Below, piece by piece: positions 40,861 to 50,532 of a DNA stretch of 64,000 nucleotides (positions within the stretch are counted from its first letter, which is position 1; each line of letters begins with the position of its first letter). Position numbers and translations under genes: made by a program. Origin of the DNA: Oscheius sp. JU75 (taxonomy: Eukaryota > Nematoda > Chromadorea > Rhabditida > Rhabditidae); assembly GCA_037178855.1 (NCBI GenBank), contig JASJZC010000005.1, positions 11,160,001 through 11,224,000 of the forward strand, given 5' to 3'. The notes beneath the pieces are model-generated. The model ran no database searches. It saw only the letters and a list, made by a program, of their open reading frames with translations, and was not told the origin of the DNA.

Positions 40861-41811
40861 CTGTCTTCCCCCATTTTTATATTTCTCTGGTATCAAATGA
40901 TCTTCCACTCTTTCACAACACCCCAACAAGTAAAGTTCTATCTCATTTTGTTCTCTGGTGGCTGGTGCAGATGCCAGGTAGCTCAAATAGATTGCTATAG
41001 CTAATCTTCTTTTGAAGTGCGTAGGGTCGTGATCCTGATGTCTCGATGATCTCATTGAGCGCAAATGTATATGACTTGACTTTTTGAGAAGCAACAAGGA
41101 AGTTTTGAGTATTCGATGTGTCAGCAGAGCAAGAATCGTAAGATTTTACAATGTGCAAAACTAGCAGAACTTTAACTGTCCAGTTCTGGAACATACAATA
41201 ATAGTGTATTAGTGTCTTCCCAATTTAACGCGATATTAGGTAAAGGAAACAAGTGAAGATGGAGAAGAAAAGTAAATGTGAGCTCTCGTCACAAGGGAAT
41301 TAAACTAACTAAGTAGCCGGACAACTGGAGGAAAACCTTCAACGGCTACAATAACAGTCGTACCAAGATCTAAGAGAGTGCGGTAAAATATAAATGAGTC
41401 ACTAAAAAAATCAGACTCAACACCCATGTGAACTGTTTCTTTTTTTTGGATTCATGGAATGTTAGAAGGCAATCTTCCAGAATTTATCTTAATGTTTCAA
41501 CCCAGTGACTATAAGAAAAAAGTACAACAGAATGGAGAAAGAATGCGAGCCATGTTCATTCCGAAACTTCCACTATTTGTTTGGAGTTATCAGAGCTTTC
41601 ATAGAAAAGAATAGCTTTTCCACTTTTCCTTTGTATCAAAATGTCAGAAGCTTCCGCAAGCAGCGCGGCCTGCCAATAAGACCTGCCGAAACCCTTTTTC
41701 GCAGTGTTTGTCCAGCTGTTCATTATATATTTGTGTGAGCACATGTATCATTGTGCCAATCGGGGCTCTATAAAAGGATCTCCGGAAGCAAAGGGCCACA
41801 TTCATTCGACA
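40861..41811. other. Intergenic region with one possible minus-strand ORF
   Basis: A single-exon minus-strand frame (40943-41194, 83 codons) begins with a fair signal-like stretch (MFQNWTVKVLLVLHIVKS), but has no TATA, introns or recognised domain, and is not called. The 3' end of this gap is the promoter of ShKT gene F. Confidence 0.35.
41741..41776 (+). promoter_or_regulatory. Promoter module of ShKT gene F (ACATGT + TATA)
   Basis: ACATGTATCATTG at 41741 and TATAAAAG at 41769-41776, with the ATG at 41812. CAGCTG is at about 41714. Spacing matches genes D and E. Confidence 0.7.
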
Positions 41812-42318
41812 ATGCTTCGTCTTCTTCTCATTATCAGCTCTTTCCTAGGGCTGGCCCAAGGCCAATGTACCGACTTGACCAATCCTTCGACTGGAGTATC
41901 CGACTGTCCTTCCAGAGCCTATCTTTGTACTAACGCTGTTTACTATTCTCTCATGACCACCCAGTGTCCAGCTACCTGTGGTCGGTGCTCGTCCTCTACG
42001 ACAGTGACCAGTACCACTTGTGTCGACTTGACCAATCCTAACACTGGAGTTTCTGATTGTCCAAACCGGACTGCCTACTGTACCAACTCTGCTTATATCA
42101 CCCTGATGAGAGTTCAATGCCCTCGTACTTGCGGGTTCTGCACATCTACGGCTACCACAGCTGCCACGACGACCGTCAGTTCGACATGTGCCGATTTGAT
42201 CAACCCCAATACTGGAAGCAGCGACTGTCCTGGAATCTCCTACCTGTGCACCAACTCTGCCTATGCCACCCTTATGCGCACCCAGTGCCCTTTCACCTGC
42301 GGATACTGCTCTGGATAA
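41812..42318 (+). CDS. Secreted three-domain ShKT protein (F), lacking the N-terminal Cys module
   Basis: 168 residues from the ATG at 41812, placed by the TATA box and by the signal peptide MLRLLLIISSFLGLAQG; the longer frame from 41704 would run through the promoter. The first ShKT domain starts directly after the signal (QCTDLTNPSTGVSDCPS), so the N-terminal GP...CC module of A-E is missing. Three domains with Thr-rich linkers follow, ending CPFTCGYCSG. Intronless, with AATAAA at about 42349. Confidence 0.9.
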   Translation: MLRLLLIISSFLGLAQGQCTDLTNPSTGVSDCPSRAYLCTNAVYYSLMTTQCPATCGRCSSSTTVTSTTCVDLTNPNTGVSDCPNRTAYCTNSAYITLMRVQCPRTCGFCTSTATTAATTTVSSTCADLINPNTGSSDCPGISYLCTNSAYATLMRTQCPFTCGYCSG

Positions 42319-42510
42319 GACGTTTCAACTACTTATTTATTTAGAATCAATAAAGGTCCTAGCAGTGAAGGTGCAAAAATAAAACAGCTCCGATCCCCAT
42401 GGCTCAATTTGATAGTCAGTGTTTACTTTGTGATAGTCTCGTGCTCTCGGCTTCTCGACCAGCTTTCTTCGACAATTTTCCCACATTTTCCTCTTCATTT
42501 ATCTCTCAAG

Positions 42511-43258
42511 ATGACAAAAATATTTCAAGCACTCACCTTGGCAGAAATTAGAGATCGGAAAGGTTGGAACCTCTCTTACTGTCAAACCCTTTAAAGTTAC
42601 TAGAACGATTCGAGTGTATGCTGACGGCGTCTACGATCTCTTTCATTACGGTCACATTGAACAGCTGAAGCAGGCAAAAACGGCCTTCGACAACATTTAC
42701 CTAATAGTCGGAGGTGTGTGTGCAAACAAACTGTAGCTAAATGTGGAGCTACATAATCCTTTTGATAACAACGGGAGAAAACAAAAACTTTTCAGTTGTG
42801 ACCGATGAAGATTGCCTCAAATATAAGGGAGGACCAACTGTTATGACCCACGAGGAAAGGGTCAAAAGTGTTGCCATGTGCCCTTTGGTAGACGAGGTCA
42901 TTTCTCATCCCTCTTTTTATCCGACTATAGAGTTTGCTGATAATCTAAAGGTAAAGGACTGTCTCTCTGTTTCTCTGTACCACTCTGTCTTTCTGCTCTT
43001 TCAGATTGACCTGGTAGCCCATGATGCCCTCCCTTACAAGATTAACGAAGATATGACTGACATAGAGGACTGTTACGCTCCTTTCAAGGTAGTCCATTGT
43101 TTGAAAAACCAGATGGTCTGACTCAGAGGAACGACCGCTTCCTCGAGACCACTCGCACGCCCCTAATCTCGACCACCGATCTAGTGCACCGCATCATTTC
43201 ACGTGTCGACGAGTATAGGGTGAGAAACAAGCGTCGAAGCATCGTGGCCGTCGTTTAA
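42511..43258 (+). CDS. pcyt-1: Choline-phosphate cytidylyltransferase-like, catalytic domain only
   Basis: Five exons, about 180 residues. After [17 protein letters not shown] comes the nucleotidyltransferase core: [20 protein letters not shown] with the HxGH motif as [52 protein letters not shown] (PCYT1-type AHD), and [15 protein letters not shown]. The enzyme makes CDP-choline from CTP and phosphocholine. Two oddities: the canonical RTEGIST signature reads RTPLIST here, and the protein stops at RSIVAVV, shortly after the catalytic domain, without the amphipathic membrane-binding helix and phosphorylated tail of the animal enzyme. It could be a divergent paralogue with altered or no activity. 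Introns are 34-70 nt, one with a CTCTGT repeat. Confidence 0.82.
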
Positions 43259-43425
43259 CAATTACGTCACTTTTATTTTATGTACATGAACAATTGGAAA
43301 AACCGGTATCTTTTTTTTTTTTGCTTCGACTAGTGAGGCATATACACTCGGGATGAGGAGGACCAGAAGTTAATAGCTTGAAATATCCGTAAAGTTATTG
43401 AGTGGGGAGAGGAGTCCATGAGAGT

Positions 43426-46010
43426 TTAGGCCTTGGAGATTCTGAACATTTGCATTCTGAATCCCTTTTGGACTGACCGTCGGAGCTTGGACTGTGCCCA
43501 TAGACGAAAACGAGAAGTGGACTTGGTGCTTTGCTGCGAACTAATTGATGACGATGACGAAGACAGGGATGTCTGAAAGTGAGAGGGTGAGTCATGGGCA
43601 CAAACTGTGAATACCAGATCTGCATAAGAGGGATCAGGTGAGGGTGGCTGGTTCTTGACCGGCAGATTACGGTAGAAGTAACCGTAGGTGTCGAGATTGT
43701 TCCTGAGAAGCGGGAAGCGCTCAAAGAGATACGTTGTGAAGAAGAGGCGGACCCCAAGAGCTGCCACTGAAAGTGTTATATGTTTTTGGATTAGGGAAGT
43801 ACTCACGACACCAAGAAACACAGGTTCCGAGATCAAACAGCAGCGCCCAGCCTAGCCAATAGGCCAGCAAATAACAGAACCGCAAAGTGACGCGCTCCTC
43901 TTTCCATGTGAACAGACTAAAAGTGTTCTTTAGAGCTGTTTTGCGGATAAAAATACCTGTGAATTTTCTCCAAGACATCAACGGAAAATCGCAAGAGGTA
44001 CTGTACAATCTTGGCCACTTCAATGACCAGTTGGGCACCGGAAAGATTGAAAGATGGCTTGGGAAGATTCTTCCGCGGAAGAAAATAGAGCCCAATCTTG
44101 ATTCCTCTGTAAATTTACACTGTTTGACAGAGACAGAGAGATAGAGAGGTAGAGAGACAGAGAGACAAAGATAGATTTAGTTACGCACTTTTTGGTAGCC
44201 AGATAGTTCAGTCCGAACTGTAGAGTCAGTAAAAGAAGTATCAGAGTTGCTGTCCATTGTCTGTAGACCGAATAAAAGAACACCAGGGCGAAGAGCAATG
44301 TCGAAAAAGCATCCTTCCACATGAGAATGTCATAAAAGGCAACGGCAACTTCAAGTGCAGGATGCAGTAGGCTGTCTGAAATGTCAGCTGAGTTTTTGAG
44401 CCGCTGATTCGGATTAGACCGTAACCAGTTTTTTAACCCATGGTCAAAACCTAATGCAACCTTGAACTTGAGCGCCTGATATCAGTGAACGAAGTTGAGG
44501 CTTCGGTTTATGGCTCTCTGTCTGTCTACACGCGTTTTTATAACTTCCTCTTCTGTCAGTGCTTGTGAGAGCCATAAAAAGGGGTACGTCAGAGAAAAAG
44601 AAGTTTTGATACCAGATTCTCATAAAAAATCTATTTTAAATTGTCCTCGCGTCTCTGTCTGTCTGTCTGTCTGTCTGTCTGAAGCCCTAATTGACAATTA
44701 GTGTGCACTATTTTGTGCGCACACTAATTGTTTGCAAGTCAAGTCAGTTCGGGAGATACCTTCTTTGGGAGGACGTTGCTTCTGTCATGGTAGCTCGACT
44801 GGCGCGGAAAATGCGAACAAGGCGAAGTGAGAGAGAAGGACCAGTACAGGCTGGCAGAAGGGAATAGAAACCGGGCAAAATTCAAAGGTATCAGAGGATA
44901 TAACTGTCATTGTGCTCCCCAGGGACGATAGCAATACTTGGACAGGGTTGAGAAATCGGAAAAATGGGTTCAAAGTGAAGGGAAGTGGGTTTGAGGGATA
45001 GAAAGTGGAGTCAAAGAGTGGGAAGTGGGTTTCACTGATTAGAAATGGTCATTAGCAATCGTTTTTGCTGGGGAAAGGACAAGGTAGATATGCCTCAAGG
45101 TGCGCAACAGGTTAGGCTACCGCCCCGAAGGGGCGGCGGCCTAGCTTGTTAAGTTATATTTCCCAGATTCAACCTAGAGTATCTACGATTGCTCCGAAAG
45201 CGACAAGCTTTTTAGCTCCACAAGTAATGCTATGGGCCCTAGGGACTGGTGTTTTAACATCTGATACACTTGAACTTTACCTGTTTCTATCCCCTTTTTC
45301 CATCTGTGGTCTTCTCTCTCACTTCAAACAATTTGCTTGCTACGTCCCAGTCGAGCTACCCTGACAGTAGCAATGTTCTCTCAAAGACACTGTCTCACAA
45401 ACTGACTTGACTTGAACAATTAGTGTGCGCACAAAGTAATTGGCAAAAGTTAGCAATTAAAGCTTCAGACAGACAGAGACGCGACAACAATTTAAAATAG
45501 CAATAACGGGATCTGACTTTTACAGATATCCAACCTTTCCTAGCTACCCTTGAAAAACGCTAGGTATGACTCTGAAAGCCTGAAATGACCCCGAAATTGT
45601 CTAGACTTGACCCTTCCCTCAATGCTTTCAGAACTAGCATTGGTCTAGCGTAAACAAACTATAATTTGTTAATGCAGCAGCTTTTTAAAACAATTAGAAC
45701 TTACAGCATCGTTTCAGGTCCTTCTGGAGAGACAGTACAGACAGACTCTCTGTCTGACTCGAATCGGGTAGGTCATTCTTCGGAGTTTGCAGGGCGTCAG
45801 CAATGTCTATGAGGAAAGTGCGGAGTTCGTCTTTCAGCCATTCCGATGAGCTGGAAGAGGTTGAACCTGAACCGTTTTCATTTTAAGTTTTATGGAAAAC
45901 CTACTAATGGTTCGGGTATCTTCTTCAGCTTCGATGCCGGTCTCTTCAATACTGTTCAGACTGAAGTTGTCTCCTTCTGGAGCTGGAGGGAAAGCCTCTC
46001 GGGGAGACAT
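43426..46010 (-). CDS. Multi-pass membrane protein, weakly GRAMD4-like
   Basis: Exon 1 (MSPREAFPPAPEGDNFSLNS) and exon 2 (a Ser run, then EWLKDELRTFLIDIADALQT) are polar. After a 1.2 kb intron containing a foldback element come ALKFKVALGFDHGLKNWLRS, the span pair AFSTLLFALVFFYSVYR and ATLILLLLTLQFGLNYL, GIKIGLYFLPRKNLP, a helix (VIEVAKIVQYLLRFSVDVLE), TWKEERVTLRFCYLLAYWLGW with a further span, and VAALGVRLFFTTYLFERFP. The tail is Ser-rich and basic. The order of two spans, helix, W-x-E-x-x-x-T-L and a further span pair recalls the C-terminal half of GRAMD4, but no GRAM domain is present, so the name is tentative. Splice sites and phase agree for the joins checked. Confidence 0.6.
44612..45517. 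mobile_element. Foldback element of about 0.9 kb in an intron
   Basis: The outer arms pair: TATTTTAAATTGTCCTCGCG at about 44630 with its inverse at about 45480-45500, GTGCGCACACTAATTG at 44714 with CAATTAGTGTGCGCAC at about 45417, and GTCAAGTCAGTT with AACTGACTTGAC. Inner parts pair less well but still clearly (GTAGCTCGACTGG at 44790 with CCAGTCGAGCTAC at about 45349). Both open frames inside end ...PVELP, a mirror effect of the palindrome. No transposase; probably a non-autonomous DNA element. Confidence 0.8.
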
Positions 46011-47879
46011 GCTGCAGAATTGATGGTTTTAGACGGTTTGGAAGAAAGACCGGAAAGAATGAGGAAAGACCCCGGGTTAAATACTACAAATGACTAATAC
46101 TGGTCGAGAGAACAACCGGACCCATTTGCGCAGCAGGAGGTGGTGGTCTCAAAAATGATTCGGGATCAGAAGTTGGAGGTAATTGAGTCACGCGCGAAGA
46201 ACAAGCGGAAGTTATAAGAACTTGAGTCAGTGGACATTTCAATTTGCCTTTTGTCTCGAAGACGACAAGGAGAGGTTAGCTTGTTGCTCAAGAAATGAGC
46301 GTCAGCAGGACGAGAAAAGAAAATTATGGTGCTGATGAACCGAAAAATTATTTGTCTGCTTGCCATTAACGTCACAAGCCAAAATATAGGGGGTGCGTGG
46401 ACGCAGATGTATTATGTTTCATCCCGCGTTCAAAATTCAAAATGTGATCCATGGAAAACGGGACATGAGACAGAGACAGAGATAGTATTGTCAAACTGGC
46501 CACGTGGTGCTAGTCACCTCTCGCTTGTTTTGGGAAGAAGAAGCTGTCAGATTGTTACAGCAGGAGGGACGCCCCCTCCAAAGGAAATGTTATGAAATTA
46601 CGACGAAATGTCCGGCATTCGTCACTTCAGACAGTCTGTATCACTTTCAGAGAAGATGTTAAGAAAACACCATCATTCCAGGGGGGAAAAATTCTCATTG
46701 TGGTCACAAGAATAGCGTAAAAATGCCATTGTCAATGTTTTTGGAGTCGGAGGGAGCGGGCACAATGGCATTTTACTACAAAACCTAGATGACCGGCGAA
46801 GGACGCGAATGCTTACAGACAATAGACTGGTCAACTCGAAGGGAAAAATCAATCCAATATACTACGAGAGAGGCGTGAGTAGAGAAGTGAAATCTGTTCA
46901 AGATGGCCAGTTCGAGATAAGCAAAGGTCAAAGGAAGAGAATGAGTAATGTGTCTTATGACCTAACTTTTGAGGTTCGTTTCACGGAAATAATGACGAAA
47001 TAGATCAGGGTTGAAAACACCTTCATTTTCGTCGGCACCTGATGGAAATTTTTTGGAGGGGCTTCAAATTTCAAAAACTGTTACCAAAAACCTTTATGAG
47101 GCCCCGAGAGGAATGCCAGGCCGGGGCCACTATATGCTGTTTACAAACGGGCTCAGACTTCAGGCCAGGTATAGATGAGAGAACAGTCTGCTGATTGCAG
47201 TGGATCTATTTCCTATCCAAAAGAGTAGATGCTGACAAGAAGACGAGTTTTCTCTGCCCAATGTAAAGCAAAGAAGACATATGGGCTAAAGTCTAGCTGA
47301 ACGGTGCGCCGCCTATGAAGGTCGAATGACCATGGAAAATGACACATTTGCATGGAAATGAGCGCGTGGGTCAACGGACTGAAGGAGGTTACAGTTTGCT
47401 GTGGCTGTTCAAAGATGGGAGACAAATATAACTCGTTTCATGACTTCAGCTACGGAACTGTCAGCAAGCATAAGAGTATCCGACGAGCGGGGCGCGGATT
47501 GAGGCCTTTAATCGGCACCGGTTGAAGGTTAACAGAAGGACCCACTTAGTTTTATGTTTTTGATGAAGTTGCCGGAATAAAAACAAGATAGGGAGACGTA
47601 TCTATGACATCCAGCTGAATTTTCCAAGGAGTCAGAAAATTCAAGCTTGATAGTTCCATGATTGTCAATTTGGCTGACTGACAAGCAGAAACAAATAAGA
47701 GAAACTGAACAGCGGGCTGCGCTTCTCTCCGAAATGGCGTTCAAGCAGAAAATAGAACATTACAAGGGTGTCGGCAAGATGCCAGAAAGGCAGACAGAGA
47801 GACAAAAAGATACAGAGAAAGACATACAGAGGGACACAGAGACAGATGAGATAGAGGCTGGTATCCGTGAAGTCTTTCA
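46011..47879. other. Gene-poor region with relics
   Basis: At 46084-46270 the minus strand is open (CPLTQVLITSACSS ... PPPPAAQMGPVVLS) and stops at 46084; it could be a last exon, but no partner was found. At about 46817-46877 an exon-like piece (DNRLVNSKGKINPIYYERG, with acceptor and donor) matches the start of the secreted paralogues at 29019 and 30281. 47660-47860 is GACAGA-rich. Confidence 0.4.
46817..46880 (+). pseudogene. Exon relic of the secreted-protein family
   Basis: Acceptor gcttacag, then DNRLVNSKGKINPIYYERG and a GTGAGT donor. The alignment to VDKRLVNDESSINPF (29019 gene) and MDNRTVGPNGTVNPY (30281 gene) keeps the N-R-x-V ... NP spacing. No signal-peptide exon or following exons are recognisable, so it is probably a dead copy. 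Confidence 0.4.
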
Positions 47880-48784
47880 TCAAATATCACTGTTTTCGAA
47901 CCCTCCTTGACCCCAGCACGCCTGTTTCAACGCCAATTCTCCTTCACTTAGAGGCGTATTAAAATCACAAGAGCTTGTTGAATACTGCTGTGAAGTTGCG
48001 TAGACCATGAGTGTCTAAAACTTCCCACTTTTGCCAAAAAAAAAAGTTACGTACCTTGCAGTCCGGGGTCTTTATTTTGCACATCATGTCACCTTTGAAA
48101 GAGTGTCTCCCGCAAAATTCCCCAGACCCCGTTATCACTTCGAACGAGCGTCCAAATTGCTGTTGAAGAAGCTGCTAAAATGACTGATTTCTGGTCGGAG
48201 ACGTATCTTTAAAAGAACCTGCATTTCGGTCGCGAAACGCTGCAAATTGGACCCGCGCCAGCGATGTCGATTACAAGGATTGTTTGCGTGACATCTCATG
48301 AAAGACTCGAGTTCGCGATTGCAGCATTGGTAATCTGGAAAAGAGATTTTCTTGTTTATCTCTCTGTCTCGCTTCTCTATCGCTTCTCTAGCCTCTCTAT
48401 CTCTCTGTCTCGGCCCAATTCTCTTCGAAATACTCACTGTCTCGATTGGTATAACATTCACAACGAAGAGCATGAGTACAAGTGTTCCTCGGCTGAGGAG
48501 GAAACTGAACGAACTGATAGTTATTAAAAAGCTTAATCAAACTTTGACTGGTAGTGCTGGGAATGTGCCACAAGTTCCACTGTGTCCTGCCCTACATCCT
48601 CCTGGACGACCTTGTGAAATTTGTGCTGAACTTGGCTGTGGTGCTGTCGAGTACGAAGGAAGCTGCCATCGGCTCTGAAAATATTCTGTTCCTGACCCAA
48701 CGAAATCCAAACCTCTCCCCACTGACCTCTACAGCTTCCAAAAAAAGACAAAAGAATGAAAATCTGTGCGTATCTGCCTAGCAT
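47880..48784 (-). CDS. Secreted Ground-like domain protein (GRL family)
   Basis: Signal peptide MLGRYAQIFILLSFFGSCRG, then a Pro/Ser/Gln/Gly-rich segment (WQLPSYSTAPQPSSAQIS), a Cys-containing linker (NTCTHALRCECYTNRD), and the Ground-like domain: CCNRELESFMRC, the helix NLQRFATEMQ, QLLQQQFGRSFEVITGSGEF, KGDMMCKIKTPDCK and LMVYATS, followed by CDFNTPLSEGELALKQ to TGA at 47880-47882. The CC start, FEV-x-x-s-x-x-F, C-K and h-x-YAT marks are those of PF04155-type Ground-like domains, nematode-specific relatives of the N-terminal parts of hedgehog-related proteins. Six exons join in phase; one intron is only 29 nt and another has a CTCTGT repeat. Secreted; probably cuticle or apical matrix, by family analogy. 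Confidence 0.75.
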
Positions 48785-49149
48785 GACGTGCGCAGACGGA
48801 GGATAGTGGCGAAAAAGACAAGGAGGGAACTGGAAGAAGATCGAATTATCTGCTAGAAGGCAGGCGTGTTCGATTATAATAAGTCGTCTAGGAGAGATAT
48901 CAGGAGCAGAAGGTTGACAGGACCAAATAACCGCCGTGAGGACAGTTCAGGTTCAGACGCTTTAGTTCACCGATGGTTAAGAAAACGACTGGTCCTCACT
49001 TTTTTGAGCCACTCCACAGCTCTAACTTGAACTGTCTGACATAGATTTCTCGCAGATTGGAATCGTATAGTTCTTAAATTACCGTGTCCAATGAAAAGAC
49101 TATTCTCATAGTTTATTGTTGCACTCCTTTCAAAAAGGACATCTTCTTT

Positions 49150-50501
49150 TCAGATGAGAGCCAAGCTCTGCGGAATCACCAGTTCGTAAATTGCACTGGC
49201 CAGGTCAATTGTAAATGGTAGCGTGACTTTTGAATCATCTTGGAAGACAGAGAAGGAAGATCGGAGCAGGTGGACGAACTGGAACTATTTTTTAATGTGA
49301 ACAGAACCTTCACTAACCTCGAAGAATGTGTTCTGTAGCTGGGAATCCTTCACATTGCTGTAGCAAGAAGCCAAAATATCGTTGACTACTATTTTCCCAT
49401 TCGAGGTCAATGGAGAGTAAATTCCTGTTTCTTTGGTCATGGTCAGGGTTTCGATCTTTCTGAGAGTCCAGATGTTCTGAAAGGAAATTGGATTGAGCTG
49501 TTTCAAAAACTGCCTTGTCCTGTGCTATTAGACAGTCTCCCTCTTGTAGTTCGTCAGCAAAAACTGTTTCCTCGAACTGGGGAAGAGAGTGATGGTTACT
49601 TAAGCAGGAACTCCTCATTATCAAATGTTTCTCTGTCAGCTTCAACTTCTTCCCATCCTCTGTCAACACATTGACAAAGACAGCCTCCGTGTCTTCTTCT
49701 CGATGTAGCCAGAGAGTGACAGGAGAAAACGTGATCTGAAACTTTTTGTTGTTTACTGTGCCCCAAATCAAACCTTTGCTCCGTCAACAGACAGGAGAAA
49801 GTCCCCAACTGCGACTTCATCCATTCTCTTCCTTCCACCAGGCGTCGTTACCCAAGTGTCTTTCGAAAAACAGCCTCCAGCACCACCAGCACCACCGGAA
49901 GACCCCGAGCCCTGTTGCTGATTCTGTCCATAACCACCTGGACCCTGACTCTGTCCTGGACCAAACTGTCCAGGTCCGAACTGTCCCTGACCGGGCCCAT
50001 ACTGACCAAATTGACCTTGCGGACCGAATTGCCTAAATTCGGTCTGTTCCAAAAGATCTTTAAACCTTACCCTGGACCGAACTGTCCTGGCCCAAATTGT
50101 CCAGGCCCGAATTGGGGAGGGGCGAACTGAGGTGGGGCAAAGTTCGGTACAATATTAGGAAAGATTGGCTGAGGAAAAGCTGCCGCCGAAAGGGAGCTCA
50201 AACTTTCCGTGAGAGGGACTTGGACAATGTCTGCAGAGACGAACTCGTTAGGGAGGGGTGCCTGAAGATTATTGGCGTGAGAATAAGCAAGATAGTTACC
50301 AAGAAACTAGATTGGAATGTCAAAACATGAACTCCATTGATGGACAGCTTGCAGTATCTGTTCTCCTTCTCCTGCGTGGACCAGACGAAGTCACTTCTTG
50401 ACGTGACTGTCTCAAATCGAGTATCAAAAACGTTTTGGATTGTTTGGGCCACTGCCTGAAAAGTGTGAATTGTAGAGAAGTTTTCTTAGAGATACTGGGA
50501 T

Positions 50502-50532
<31 letters not shown>

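Noticed and set aside
44785-45364. Two small ORFs inside the foldback element
   Set aside because: Their shared ending (PVELP) and hydrophobic runs are mirror images caused by the palindrome; no independent coding evidence.
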